NCBI GenBank assembly: GCA_902615855.1 | Contig: CACMQN010000003.1 | Span: 1-64,000 of the forward strand | Direction: 5' to 3' | Source of the DNA: an uncultured Candidatus Actinomarina sp. | GTDB taxonomy: Bacteria; Actinomycetota; Acidimicrobiia; Actinomarinales; Actinomarinaceae | DNA: 64,000 bases | In this document: positions 47,475-56,864 of the stretch, in pieces | How the letters are laid out: every line of letters begins with the position of its first letter | How positions within the stretch are numbered: position 1 is the stretch's first letter | Notes under the pieces: model-generated | Database searches by the model: none | The model's input: only the letters and a program-made list of their open reading frames with translations | Told to the model about the DNA's origin: nothing | Translations under genes and position numbers: made by a program

Positions 47475-48421
47475 TAAAGTAAGCCTTCGAATTCATTGGT
47501 AGACAAGAGATGTTTATTTCCTAAATCAATCATTGATGAATCTTGGTTGGCAGCTTTTATTGACCTGAGTTCAGTAAAGTCAATTTCATAATTCTCTCTT
47601 GTGTAAGTTGGATCTGGGATTGGTATGGATGATATTAGTCTTTTAGTATATGGATGAATTGGATTTTGAAGCAACTCTTCAGTTGGTGCTATTTCAACTA
47701 ATTTTCCATTAAACATAACAGCAATATTGTTACACATGTATCTTGCAACAGCTAAGTCATGAGTGATATATAAGTACGAAACATCTAAATCATCTGCCAA
47801 TTTCATCATTAGATCCATTATTGAAATTCTTATAGAAACATCTAACATAGATGTTGGTTCATCACATATAAGAAATCTTGGTTTCATTATTAATGTTCTA
47901 GCTATTGAAACTCTCTGTCTTTGACCTCCCGATAATTCATGAGGATACCTTGGTAAATAATTTTCTGGTGGTGTTATCCCAACTGTTTGCAATATTTCTT
48001 TTACAGCCTCTTCACGATCCTCTGTTGAACCAATATTATGAATATTCAATGGTTCCAATATTATATCTTTAATAGTCCACCTAGGATTCAAAGACTCATA
48101 TGGATCTTGAAATATCATTTGAATATTTCTTCTAAAATTTTTCATTCCTTCTTCATCTAAATCATCAATATTTATCATCGAATTATCGTTGGAATCATTA
48201 AAAAGTATAGTTCCTGATGTTTTCGGATCTAACAAAGATAGTGCTCTTGCAGTTGTTGTTTTGCCACATCCACTTTGACCTACTAGTCCTAAGCTCTCCC
48301 CTTTCAAAATTTCAAATGAAATACCATCCACAGCTTTTACTATTGTTTTATTTCGAGAAAATATACCTTTTGAAACTTCAAAATGTTTCTCGAGATTTTT
48401 AACTTCTAAAATTTTTGTCAT
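47471..48421 (-). CDS. Oligopeptide ABC transporter ATPase (DppF/OppF-like)
   Basis: The 316-residue protein has Walker A GQSGCGKTT, the Q-loop region MIFQDPYESLNP, the signature LSGGQRQRVSIARTL, Walker B RFLICDEPTSMLD and the H-loop His in YITHDLA. A C-terminal oligopeptide/dipeptide extension follows (HPYTKRLISSIPIPDP). It forms the nucleotide-binding dimer with the next gene product. Confidence 0.92.
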   Translation of the reverse strand: MTKILEVKNLEKHFEVSKGIFSRNKTIVKAVDGISFEILKGESLGLVGQSGCGKTTTARALSLLDPKTSGTILFNDSNDNSMINIDDLDEEGMKNFRRNIQMIFQDPYESLNPRWTIKDIILEPLNIHNIGSTEDREEAVKEILQTVGITPPENYLPRYPHELSGGQRQRVSIARTLIMKPRFLICDEPTSMLDVSIRISIMDLMMKLADDLDVSYLYITHDLAVARYMCNNIAVMFNGKLVEIAPTEELLQNPIHPYTKRLISSIPIPDPTYTRENYEIDFTELRSIKAANQDSSMIDLGNKHLLSTNEFEGLLY

Positions 48422-48427
48422 ATACTT

Positions 48428-49399
48428 TTATTCACAATCTATGCAACATTTATCAACATAGTGGCTTGATGATATTTTTATTAGCTCCATATCAAGTTCT
48501 CTATTTTTGCACTCATTGGTTGGATTTGGACATCTATATGAAAATAAGCATTTATTGTCATTATTTATTAATGTTGGTGGTTCACCATCCAAAGAACGTA
48601 ATTTTTTCTTTTCTCCAATTATTGATGGGGTTGATTCTAAGAGCATCCTCGTATAAGCGTGTTTTGGATCTTTAAATATTTCTTCTGTTTTACCTAGCTC
48701 AACTATAGATCCAGCATACATTACTGCCATGTTGTCAGTCATTTCAGCTATAACTGCAATATCATGAGATATGTATATTAAACTTAAGCCAAAAACTTCC
48801 TGAACTTTTCTAATTTCTTTTAGAATCTGATCTTGAATCACAACATCTAGTGCAGTTGTAGGTTCATCAGCAATTATTAATTTTGGATCACAAGAAAGTG
48901 CTAATGCTATCATAGCTCTTTGTTTCATTCCCCCTGACAATTCATGTGGAAATCTTTCAATTACAGACTCATCAAGACCAACCATTTCAAACAATTCTCG
49001 TATTTTTTTTGTATTTTCACTTTTTGAATTATTAGGACTGTGTTCACGCATAGCTTCCCTAATTTGTTCACCTACTTTCACAACTGGATTCCAAGCATTC
49101 ATTGCTCCTTGAAAAACTATGCTCATTCCTTTCCATCTTATTTTTCTTAGTTCATTTTCAGAAAGTCCAATCATCTCATTACTGTCAAATTTAATGCTAC
49201 CTTGGCTAATTTTTCCATTTTCAGGTTGTAACTGTAATAGAGTCATTGCTACTGAAGTTTTGCCACATCCAGACTCACCAACAAGGCCAAATGATTCACC
49301 TTGTTTTACATTAAATGTGACATCCTTAACAGCGTCGACATTTCCTGATATTGTTTCATAATGCATGGATAAGTTTGTGACTTCCAATATGCTTGACAT
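48428..49399 (-). CDS. Oligopeptide ABC transporter ATPase (DppD/OppD-like)
   Basis: The 323-residue protein has Walker A GESGCGKTS, signature LSGGMKQRAMIALAL, Walker B KLIIADEPTTALD and H-loop YISHDIA. The C-terminal domain has four cysteines in FSYRCPNP...C...YVDKCCIDC, matching the cysteine cluster found in many OppD/DppD proteins that can bind an iron-sulfur centre. The stop of the preceding permease gene abuts its start. Confidence 0.92.
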   Translation of the reverse strand: MSSILEVTNLSMHYETISGNVDAVKDVTFNVKQGESFGLVGESGCGKTSVAMTLLQLQPENGKISQGSIKFDSNEMIGLSENELRKIRWKGMSIVFQGAMNAWNPVVKVGEQIREAMREHSPNNSKSENTKKIRELFEMVGLDESVIERFPHELSGGMKQRAMIALALSCDPKLIIADEPTTALDVVIQDQILKEIRKVQEVFGLSLIYISHDIAVIAEMTDNMAVMYAGSIVELGKTEEIFKDPKHAYTRMLLESTPSIIGEKKKLRSLDGEPPTLINNDNKCLFSYRCPNPTNECKNRELDMELIKISSSHYVDKCCIDCE

Positions 49400-50467
49400 T
49401 TATCTCTTCCTTAATCTTGGGTTAAAAACTTCATCTAAACCTCTACCCACTAAATAAAAGCCTCCCGTAAGAAAAGTTACGGATAAACCTGCTGGTAGTA
49501 TGAGCCACCAATATTTCATACCAGAAAAAATAAATCCCTCAACTTGAGCTAAATAAATCATTAATCCCCAGCTCATTTCAATATTGAGTAATCCAAGGAA
49601 AGATAAAACAGATTCTGAAGCAATCGCTCCTGTAACACTAAAAACCATAAAAAGTAAAGCCAAAGGAGCTACATTTGGTAAAACATGGGAAAATAAAATT
49701 TTCATATTTGAACCACCAGTTATTCTTGCTGAATCTACAAATGGTTTTACTTTAACTTGAAGTGCCTGAGATTTAATAGTGATTACCGATCCACCTAACC
49801 CACCTATTGTTCCTAAAACAACAGCTAAGTGCCATATTTTCAACTCTGCAAAAGCTGAAATTATAAATAGTAAGGGAAGTGTAGGTAACATCAATACCAA
49901 ATCTGACTGCCTCATCAAATAAGCATCAATTCTTCCACCGTAAAATGCTGCAATTGTGCCTAGTAAAGTTGATATACCTACACCTAGTGTCGCACTCAAA
50001 ATGCCTAAAAGAAAAGCAACTTGACTTCCTTCCATAATTTGTGAAAATACATCCCTGCCAAGTGAGTCTGTACCAAGTATATGTCTTCTGGATGGAGGTG
50101 CTGGTTGTAGATTCAATTCAATAGTGTCGCCAACTTCAGCTGTATTGTAAAAAAGTGTTTTTATATTTACTTCATTTCTAGCGGGACAATCTGTTCGTGA
50201 CTGATATTTTTCAGTTGGATATTCTTTTGGACAATCCACAACTATGAAATCAGAAGTCAGATCATCATATCCTACAACTGGATGATAAACTGCCTCATTC
50301 CAAAAACCAGTTATAAATAATATTGGCTGAAGGATTGTAAGAATAAAAAAGAAAAAAACAATGTAAAGACCAACCATACCAAGCCTGCTTTGTTTAAAAA
50401 GCTTCCAATTCTTTGAAAATGCTTCTCTTCTTAATTTTTTTTCAATTTTATTATTATTATTTTTCAT
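49400..50467 (-). CDS. Oligopeptide ABC transporter permease (DppC/OppC-like)
   Basis: The 355-residue membrane protein has the N-terminal LFKQSRLGMVGLYIVFFFF helix. A long extracytoplasmic loop follows (about 55-120, with two cysteines that could pair) and ends in RRHILGTDSLGRDVFSQIMEG. The inner-membrane permease domain carries the coupling motif in ...SARITGGSNMKILFSHVLPN. Six membrane helices are expected. The gene lies one nucleotide from the partner permease. Confidence 0.92.
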   Translation of the reverse strand: MKNNNNKIEKKLRREAFSKNWKLFKQSRLGMVGLYIVFFFFILTILQPILFITGFWNEAVYHPVVGYDDLTSDFIVVDCPKEYPTEKYQSRTDCPARNEVNIKTLFYNTAEVGDTIELNLQPAPPSRRHILGTDSLGRDVFSQIMEGSQVAFLLGILSATLGVGISTLLGTIAAFYGGRIDAYLMRQSDLVLMLPTLPLLFIISAFAELKIWHLAVVLGTIGGLGGSVITIKSQALQVKVKPFVDSARITGGSNMKILFSHVLPNVAPLALLFMVFSVTGAIASESVLSFLGLLNIEMSWGLMIYLAQVEGFIFSGMKYWWLILPAGLSVTFLTGGFYLVGRGLDEVFNPRLRKR

Positions 50468-50468
50468 C

Positions 50469-51641
50469 TTAACCTTGGGATTGTATCCTTATCCTTGGAT
50501 CTAAATAAGCATATGATATATCAGCTACAAAATGGGCAATTAATGCAAATACACCAATAAATGAAAATGTTGCCATTGCTACTGGAATATCTTCATTTAA
50601 TACGCTATCCAAAATCAATTGACCCATTCCAGGCCAAGAAAAAATTGTTTCTGTTAAAACGGAACCATCAATAATGGTTACAATTGTGAAAATAAATGAT
50701 GTAACAACAGGTAGTAAAGCATTTCTGGCTGCATGCCTGTCCCTAATTCTTCTTTGTGATAATCCCTTTGCTCTGGCAGTAAGAATATAATCATCTTTAA
50801 GAACTTCCATCATAGTTGTTCTAGTCAAAAGAGCTGTTCCAGCAAAAGCTACAACTGTAACAGTCAATACTGGTAAGATCATATGATATGCAATATCGCC
50901 TGCATATGTTTTTTTTAATAAGGCATCACCAGTGTTCCAGAAGAAATAGCTTCCAACAATATTTAAAAGGAAACCAATAAATCTAACATTTCTTTTTAAA
51001 GAAAGTGATTCTATATTTTTAGTAAAGACGTAAATTAAAACTTGAATAATTGAAACAATGACTGTAAATTTAATCATTAAAACAAATATAACGTCACTGT
51101 CGTAAGGTGAGTCATACCATTTTTCAGGATACAAAAATTTACCGATTGGTAACCAGTCCATTTTATATCCAAAATACCAAAGCATCATAAGTGCAAACCA
51201 AGGATAGAAAACTGTATAAGAAAACACAGAAGTTATTGTTATCCATGTTTCAGATTTTGAGCCTCTTCTCCAAGCAAGAATTTTACCTATTAAGAAACCA
51301 GTGTAAAAAGATATTATATTTACCATAGCAAACAGCATAAGTGTTCGAGGTAGTCTTTCTGCTATGAGTTCTATGGGAGTTTTAGGATAATATTTATAAG
51401 AATATCCAAAATCACCTTTAAAAAAATTAACAACATATGAAAATACTCTTTCTGACAATGGTTTGTCTAAACCATATAATGCTAAAACTTGTTCATATGC
51501 ATCTGGAGGTAAATCGGGATTAAGTAAAAGATTTTGAAATGCATTACCTGGTATGGCATCAAATAATAAGTAAGACGTAACAAGGAACAAAAAGAAAACA
51601 ATTATTAATTGATAAGTTCGTCTGAATATATATCTGTACAT
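50469..51641 (-). CDS. Oligopeptide ABC transporter permease (DppB/OppB-like)
   Basis: The 390-residue membrane protein starts with the typical YIFRRTYQLIIVFFLFL helix. It has the extracellular loop with PDLPPDAYEQVLALYGLDKPL and the coupling segment ARAKGLSQRRIRDRHAARNALLPV. It is longer than the usual 310-340, with an additional hydrophobic segment around residues 175-235. Translation would begin 52 nt after the binding-protein gene, behind a strong hairpin. Confidence 0.9.
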   Translation of the reverse strand: MYRYIFRRTYQLIIVFFLFLVTSYLLFDAIPGNAFQNLLLNPDLPPDAYEQVLALYGLDKPLSERVFSYVVNFFKGDFGYSYKYYPKTPIELIAERLPRTLMLFAMVNIISFYTGFLIGKILAWRRGSKSETWITITSVFSYTVFYPWFALMMLWYFGYKMDWLPIGKFLYPEKWYDSPYDSDVIFVLMIKFTVIVSIIQVLIYVFTKNIESLSLKRNVRFIGFLLNIVGSYFFWNTGDALLKKTYAGDIAYHMILPVLTVTVVAFAGTALLTRTTMMEVLKDDYILTARAKGLSQRRIRDRHAARNALLPVVTSFIFTIVTIIDGSVLTETIFSWPGMGQLILDSVLNEDIPVAMATFSFIGVFALIAHFVADISYAYLDPRIRIQSQG

Positions 51642-51655
51642 AAGTATAAATTATA

Positions 51656-51682
51656 AATGGCGGGCAATAAATGCCCGCCATT
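51656..51682 (-). promoter_or_regulatory. Intercistronic GC-rich hairpin between binding protein and permease genes
   Basis: AATGGCGGGCA and TGCCCGCCATT form a perfect 11-bp stem with a 5-nt loop, very GC-rich compared with the surrounding DNA. There is no T run on the transcript strand after it, so it is not a standard terminator. Its position fits an RNA-stabilising or partial-stop element that raises binding-protein mRNA over permease mRNA. Confidence 0.7.
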
Positions 51683-51693
51683 ATTAGTTCTAT

Positions 51694-53676
51694 TTAACTA
51701 GTTTTTTTAACAGTTCCTGGACAACCAGTACAAGCATCTGCTAAACCATCAAGAACCTCTGTGAAAGGAAGTTCGATGCTATCAGATCTAAATACTTCTA
51801 AAACAGGTGGGTTGAATAAAACAACATATGGTAAATCTTCAAAAAGAATTTCTTCCATTTGATTAGATATCACAATTGCTTCAGCCACTGTCTTAGCGCC
51901 CTCGAATTGATTAGCTAAATCATCATATGCAGGATTGTTATAACCTGGTGTGTTATATCCTCCCTCACAAGTATCATTTCGTGAGTGGAAGAAATCAACA
52001 CCTTGATCAGGATAGATTGAAAGACTCCAACCTAACATGTAAAAATGCCAATCTTTACATTTTTCTGGATCAAAAGCAATGTCAACAATGACACTAAATC
52101 CTGTCGGTCTAGCTGTTACATCAAAACCTAATTGTCTTATGTAGTCAGCTATAAATAATGAAAATGTGTTTCGTAATGGATCATATCCTGGACCTGGAGC
52201 ATAAATTAACATGTTCTCAGGAGGTGCTTCACCATTAGGGCCTTTAATACCTGTAGGAGGTATAGCCCTTGTTTCATTTCCTGGGTGTTCTCCCCAATCA
52301 GTAGCAGTCCATCCGCCATCCTGAAGTATTGAAATAGATTTTTCCCATTTTCCAACGGAATCTAATTCTTTACATTCAGCCATAATGCCGGTAGTTGGAG
52401 CTACCCAAGCTCCAAGTGCAGCTGGAATAATTCCATCCATACTTGCAACTGTTCCTTGAAGAACACTATCTATAATAAAGTCTTTATCAATAATACAAGC
52501 AGTTGCTTGCCTGAAAGCTTTGTTGCTTCCTGGGAAGATTCTTGTATTAAATGCAAAGTATCTCATACCATTTGGAGCATTTTGAACTAGTTCAACTCCA
52601 GGTACTGTAGCAAGTTGGTTAAACGTATTTCGTTTGACACCTAATGGGTTCAAAACAAAATCTACGTCACCCTTTTGAAATGCTAGATAAGCTGCATCTT
52701 GATCACTATAGAGTGTGAATTCTACAGAACCAACAAATGGACCATTAGAATACGTAAATGAATCACCAGAAACATCACCGAATGTTTCGTTCACTGCAGG
52801 TGCTTTTCCATTATCCCATTCAATTTTGGTACCACCAGAATCGTAAATGGTAACGTCCCCACCTGGTGCCCACATTGATGATGTGTCATATGCCCAAGTG
52901 TAAAAAGCGCCTTGCTCAAGTTTATCGTAAACAAATGCACCTGCAACAGGAGCACTGCTAGCATCTGCCGCTAAGAGTGACTCTCTGTCAGTCGCAATTG
53001 ATTCCCAATAAGCTTTGCTTAATGCAGGAGCTTGAGCTGCACCATACTGCCATTTTGCTAATCCAGGATCGTAGTTGAAAGTAATTTTAACTGTATAGTC
53101 ATCAGTTGCTTCCACACTTACAATTCCTTGGTTTTCTTCAGTTCCAGTTGGCCAAGATGACAGCCAAGAACCAGCTAAACCTAGATCGCTTACAGTATTA
53201 AAGGTGAACTCCCAATCATTAGCTGTGATTGGTGCACCATCACTCCATTCATAACCTTTCGCTACAGGGACACTGTAGGAAAATGTACCATCACCATTAT
53301 CAGTATTTACTTCAACAAGCTCACTTGCCATTGAAGTAATTAATTGATAATTAGGTACGGAAACTGTGAAAAGAGAGACAGCTTGTCCAGACATAACATA
53401 AGATGTCCAAACATCATTTTCAGTATCTAAATAATTCCAATAGTTTTGTGTTTGTGGATCTGAAAAGATAGCCATCTTATAAACACCACCTGGAGCAGAT
53501 GGAGCCTCTTCTTCAGCAGCTGCAGCAGTAGTTGCAGGAGCAGCAGTTGTTTCAGTAGCCTCTTCAGCCACTTCATCATCGGCGGTATCGCCATCACCAC
53601 ATGCTACTACAACAAGTGCAAACACTGAGAAAAGTAAAATAAGGCGCCATGTTTTGGATCCTTTGAAATTACTCAA
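51694..53676 (-). CDS. Peptide-binding lipoprotein of ABC transporter (SBP family 5)
   Basis: The 660-residue protein starts with TTG, eight bases behind AGGAG. The lipobox LVVVAC places the lipid-modified cysteine at residue 26, so it is anchored outside the membrane. A low-complexity linker of Thr/Ala/Glu follows (about 32-62), then the family 5 solute-binding fold with YEWSDGAPITANDWEFTF and YFAFNTRIFPG. It probably binds oligopeptides or dipeptides for the adjacent permease; other substrates such as nickel or sugars are possible in this family. It is the first gene of the transporter operon. Confidence 0.92.
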   Translation of the reverse strand: MSNFKGSKTWRLILLFSVFALVVVACGDGDTADDEVAEEATETTAAPATTAAAAEEEAPSAPGGVYKMAIFSDPQTQNYWNYLDTENDVWTSYVMSGQAVSLFTVSVPNYQLITSMASELVEVNTDNGDGTFSYSVPVAKGYEWSDGAPITANDWEFTFNTVSDLGLAGSWLSSWPTGTEENQGIVSVEATDDYTVKITFNYDPGLAKWQYGAAQAPALSKAYWESIATDRESLLAADASSAPVAGAFVYDKLEQGAFYTWAYDTSSMWAPGGDVTIYDSGGTKIEWDNGKAPAVNETFGDVSGDSFTYSNGPFVGSVEFTLYSDQDAAYLAFQKGDVDFVLNPLGVKRNTFNQLATVPGVELVQNAPNGMRYFAFNTRIFPGSNKAFRQATACIIDKDFIIDSVLQGTVASMDGIIPAALGAWVAPTTGIMAECKELDSVGKWEKSISILQDGGWTATDWGEHPGNETRAIPPTGIKGPNGEAPPENMLIYAPGPGYDPLRNTFSLFIADYIRQLGFDVTARPTGFSVIVDIAFDPEKCKDWHFYMLGWSLSIYPDQGVDFFHSRNDTCEGGYNTPGYNNPAYDDLANQFEGAKTVAEAIVISNQMEEILFEDLPYVVLFNPPVLEVFRSDSIELPFTEVLDGLADACTGCPGTVKKTS

Positions 53677-53898
53677 TATTTTCTCCTTTTTGTATACAAA
53701 AAATCCACTTAAAAAGTGGATATATATATAGTAGGTACGAAATTAGTGATATCAACATATAATTAAATTTTATTTATACATCTAGTTGATAAATAAGCAT
53801 TAATTGTTTAAGAAAATAGTAATTATTACCTGATAAATTCTTATAACTAAGTAAAAACCAAAGAAGAAAACACCAATTTTAAAACCAAAATTTTCCAT
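53677..53898 (-). promoter_or_regulatory. 222-nt intergenic region upstream of the transporter operon
   Basis: Read on the - strand, the region begins at the der stop. It contains AT-rich DNA with TTGATA and a TATATATATA run 19 nt apart, a weak promoter candidate, and then the hairpin annotated separately. It is the longest non-coding stretch outside the rRNA operon. No tRNA or conserved RNA was recognised. Confidence 0.4.
53698..53721 (-). terminator. Terminator-like hairpin ahead of the binding-protein gene
   Basis: On the - strand ATCCACTT and AAGTGGAT form a perfect 8-bp stem with a TTT loop, followed by a T run. It lies about 22 nt before the TTG start of the binding-protein gene. It may end the der transcript, or stand in the 5' leader of the transporter mRNA. 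Confidence 0.55.
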
Positions 53899-55200
53899 CT
53901 AAATTTTTACCTTAATTTTTAAAGCTACATTTTTAAAATTATGGTCACTTCTTAACTTATTTTCGATAAAAGAAATATAGTTTTTAGGAATTCTAGAACT
54001 TAAATTAAAAGAAAATGAAGGAGGTTGAGTATCGTATTGTGTTACATATTTTAATTTTGCTCTTCTACCTCTGAAAGGATGAGGAGGATTTGCAACCCAT
54101 AATTCTCTAAAATATAAATTTAAATCAGAAGTATCTATTCTGTTATCCAACTGCAAGTAGATCTCATCTAACGTAGCTGAAAATTTGTTTAGGCCTTTTT
54201 TTGTTAAAGCAGAAATTCTTATTATTTTTAACCAAGTAAATTTTTTAAGTTGAATTTTTATGTTTGAATTAATTCTATCCTTATCTTCTTCACTAAGAAG
54301 ATCCCACTTATTAAGAATAAGAATAGGTGTACAAAAATTTTCTACCGATTCATTGATTAATCGCAAATCTTCGAAATTTATACCTTCACTCGAGTCAATA
54401 ACAATAAATGAGATTAATGAATTATCCAATGTGCTTAGTGATAATTTTGAAGCATAACGATCAATCTGATCTTTTTGTTTTTTTCTGGGGACACCAGCAG
54501 TATCAATAACATTAAATAATTTATCATCGAAAAGTACCTCTTCACTTACAGAATCTCTTGTTGTTCCTGGTTTATTTGAAACAACTGATCTTTCTCTATC
54601 TAAAAAAGCATTAAATAATGTTGATTTTCCCGAATTTGGTTTTCCTATTATTGAAATAGCATTCCTATTTTTAAAAACACCATTTACCGCCTTGCCTGAA
54701 AATTTAATTAAGTTATCTAATAATTCATCAGTGCCAATTTTGTGATATCCAGAAATAAAAGTTTCTTTGCCATATATATATTTGAACATCCTTTTATCAA
54801 GGTCGTAATGATTAAAATTTTCACATTTATTAAAAACTGTTGTTGTTTTAGTCTCAACTTTAACAAGTTGTAATAGGTTGTTTATTTTATCAAGACCACT
54901 AAAGTTTTTAGAATTTATATCAATCACAAACAATATTCGATCTGCATCAATCAAAAATTGTTGAAGTTTGTTTTGAAAAGCTTTATTAAAATCATCAGGA
55001 TTATCATCAAAACCTGGAAGATCTGACAATATTATTTGTTTATTATTTAGTTCTAAGTAAGTACTTATTTTATCTCTAGTCGTATTTGGTTCAGAACCAA
55101 CAATAGAACTTTTTGTGTTTGTAAGTGAATTTATTAGTGTAGATTTACCTGAATTAGGTAACCCAATTAATATCACTTCATTTTTTTTATTTTCGTTCAT
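53899..55200 (-). CDS. der: GTPase Der (EngA)
   Basis: Der carries two GTPase domains in tandem and helps assemble the 50S subunit. The 433-residue protein has P-loops GLPNSGKS (near residue 13) and GKPNSGKS (near 184), DLPGF and DTAGV switch motifs, NKCE-type and NKWD recognition motifs, and a C-terminal KH-like domain with NPPHPFRGRR. In the first domain the usual NKxD reads NKCE. In several actinobacteria der is fused or adjacent to cmk; here the divergent ispH separates them. Confidence 0.93.
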   Translation of the reverse strand: MNENKKNEVILIGLPNSGKSTLINSLTNTKSSIVGSEPNTTRDKISTYLELNNKQIILSDLPGFDDNPDDFNKAFQNKLQQFLIDADRILFVIDINSKNFSGLDKINNLLQLVKVETKTTTVFNKCENFNHYDLDKRMFKYIYGKETFISGYHKIGTDELLDNLIKFSGKAVNGVFKNRNAISIIGKPNSGKSTLFNAFLDRERSVVSNKPGTTRDSVSEEVLFDDKLFNVIDTAGVPRKKQKDQIDRYASKLSLSTLDNSLISFIVIDSSEGINFEDLRLINESVENFCTPILILNKWDLLSEEDKDRINSNIKIQLKKFTWLKIIRISALTKKGLNKFSATLDEIYLQLDNRIDTSDLNLYFRELWVANPPHPFRGRRAKLKYVTQYDTQPPSFSFNLSSRIPKNYISFIENKLRSDHNFKNVALKIKVKI

Positions 55201-55226
55201 ATTTTAAATATAGCTAATCTTATTTT

Positions 55227-56258
55227 ATGGTAAATAATCTCTATGTAGTAACTCCAAGAGGATTTTGTGCAGGCGTTGAAATGGCAATAAAAGCCCTTAC
55301 ATGGATGCTAAAAATTTATGATGAACCTGTTTATTGCTATCACGAAATTGTACATAATGACTGGATTGTTCAAAAGTTCAAGGACAAAAATGTTATATTC
55401 ATTGAAGATCCAAAAGATTTACCAAAAGATTCAATTGTGATGCTTTCAGCTCATGGAACTGCACCATTGATTGAGATGGAATTCAAAAAAATTTCAATGA
55501 CAAGTGTCAACTCTGTATGTCCTCTTGTTACAAAAGTTCATCATGAAGCAAAGAGATTTAGTGAAGATGGGAAAAAGATAATCTATGTAGGTCATAAGAA
55601 TCACGATGAGGCTATCGGAGCATTGGGTGTTGCACCAGATAATATGATTTTAGTAGAATCTGTCGAAGATATTGATCAAACTAACTTACACGATGATAAG
55701 GTTGCGTTACTTGCTCAAACTACACTTGCTATGTCTGAATGGGAACCAATATTAAATAAAGCAAAAAATGAGTATCATAATATACAATTGCCAAGAAAAA
55801 GTGATTTATGTTATGCGACTACTAATAGACAAAAAGCACTAATAAATATTTCAAACAAAGTTGATAAAGTATTGGTAGTTGGATCTAGTACCTCAAGTAA
55901 TACGAATGCATTAGTAACTACTATTAATAATTTAGGAAAAGAAGCTCATAGAATTGAAACTCTAGAGGATCTAAATAATATAAAACTAAAAGATGTAGAT
56001 GTCGCTATCACTGCAGGAGCATCTGCCCCAGATCACATCGTCAAAGAAATATCAGAATATTTAAATCCAAATAACTTAGAATTTTATGTTGATACAACTG
56101 AGGAAGAGTATTTTCCACTTCCTAAAGAATTGAGAAGTAATATAACCGCACTTTCAAAGCTTTTAAAAGATATGTTTCCGTCAAACAGGAAAGAAGCTGC
56201 AAATGGCATATCCAAAGATAAAAGTTGGTCAGCTACCGAAGCTTTAAGTTCTTTATAA
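55227..56258 (+). CDS. ispH: 4-hydroxy-3-methylbut-2-enyl diphosphate reductase
   Basis: This is the last enzyme of the MEP pathway, giving isopentenyl and dimethylallyl diphosphate. The 343-residue protein holds the three iron-sulfur cysteines in RGFCAGVEMA, NSVCPLVTKVH and SDLCYATTNRQ, with HEIVHND, SAHGTAP and SSTSSNTNAL around the active site. It is transcribed opposite to its neighbours and its 3' end overlaps cmk by 26 nt on the other strand. The other MEP genes are not in this window. Confidence 0.95.
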   Translation: MVNNLYVVTPRGFCAGVEMAIKALTWMLKIYDEPVYCYHEIVHNDWIVQKFKDKNVIFIEDPKDLPKDSIVMLSAHGTAPLIEMEFKKISMTSVNSVCPLVTKVHHEAKRFSEDGKKIIYVGHKNHDEAIGALGVAPDNMILVESVEDIDQTNLHDDKVALLAQTTLAMSEWEPILNKAKNEYHNIQLPRKSDLCYATTNRQKALINISNKVDKVLVVGSSTSSNTNALVTTINNLGKEAHRIETLEDLNNIKLKDVDVAITAGASAPDHIVKEISEYLNPNNLEFYVDTTEEEYFPLPKELRSNITALSKLLKDMFPSNRKEAANGISKDKSWSATEALSSL

Positions 56259-56847
56259 TAATCTCAATTGTTTCATCTATCGATAAATTTGAATTATCAA
56301 CAACCAGTGCACCTTCTGGAATAGTTAAAGGAGAAAATTCTCTATTTTTATCTTCAAAATCTCTTTTTTTAACATCTGAAACTGTTTCCTCCATATTTGA
56401 TTGACCTTCTCTTCTTTTACCTCTGGTTTCCAAATCTGCATCTAAATATACTTTGTATTCAGCATCTGGAAATACAACACTACCCATGTCCCGACCTTCA
56501 ATTACTAGTGGTTTGTCGAGATTTTCAAAATAACTAATTAAACAATCTTTAACCAATATTCTTAATCCTACTTTTTTCGCGATTTCTGAACTTTTCACCG
56601 AAACTTCACTATCGTATAAATCCTCTTCATCAAAAATTACACCATTAACATTGCACTGTTCAGAAATAATTTCTATTTTTAAATCTTCAATTTGAACGTT
56701 TTTGTTATTAAGTAAAAATTTTGCAACAGATCTATAAATTGATCCACTTGAGAAAAAACAAGAATTTAATATAGTTGCAATACTTTTGCCAACAGACGTT
56801 TTTCCAACTCCAGATGGGCCATCAATTGTTACAAGAAACTTTTCCAT
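56233..56847 (-). CDS. cmk: Cytidylate kinase
   Basis: This enzyme phosphorylates CMP and dCMP. The 204-residue protein has the P-loop DGPSGVGKTS, the SSGSIYRSVA region, VIEGRDMGSVVFP and the basic lid R.KRREGQ. It is slightly short (usual about 220-230). The 3' end overlaps ispH. Gene order rluB-cmk-der is conserved in actinobacteria. Confidence 0.93.
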   Translation of the reverse strand: MEKFLVTIDGPSGVGKTSVGKSIATILNSCFFSSGSIYRSVAKFLLNNKNVQIEDLKIEIISEQCNVNGVIFDEEDLYDSEVSVKSSEIAKKVGLRILVKDCLISYFENLDKPLVIEGRDMGSVVFPDAEYKVYLDADLETRGKRREGQSNMEETVSDVKKRDFEDKNREFSPLTIPEGALVVDNSNLSIDETIEIIIKNLKLR

Positions 56848-56864
56848 ATATTGATTCTATATTT

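Noticed and set aside
48217-48675. Forward-strand reading frames inside the ABC transporter ATPase genes
   Set aside because: They are antisense shadows of two ATPase genes with complete motifs and have hydrophobic, low-complexity translations.
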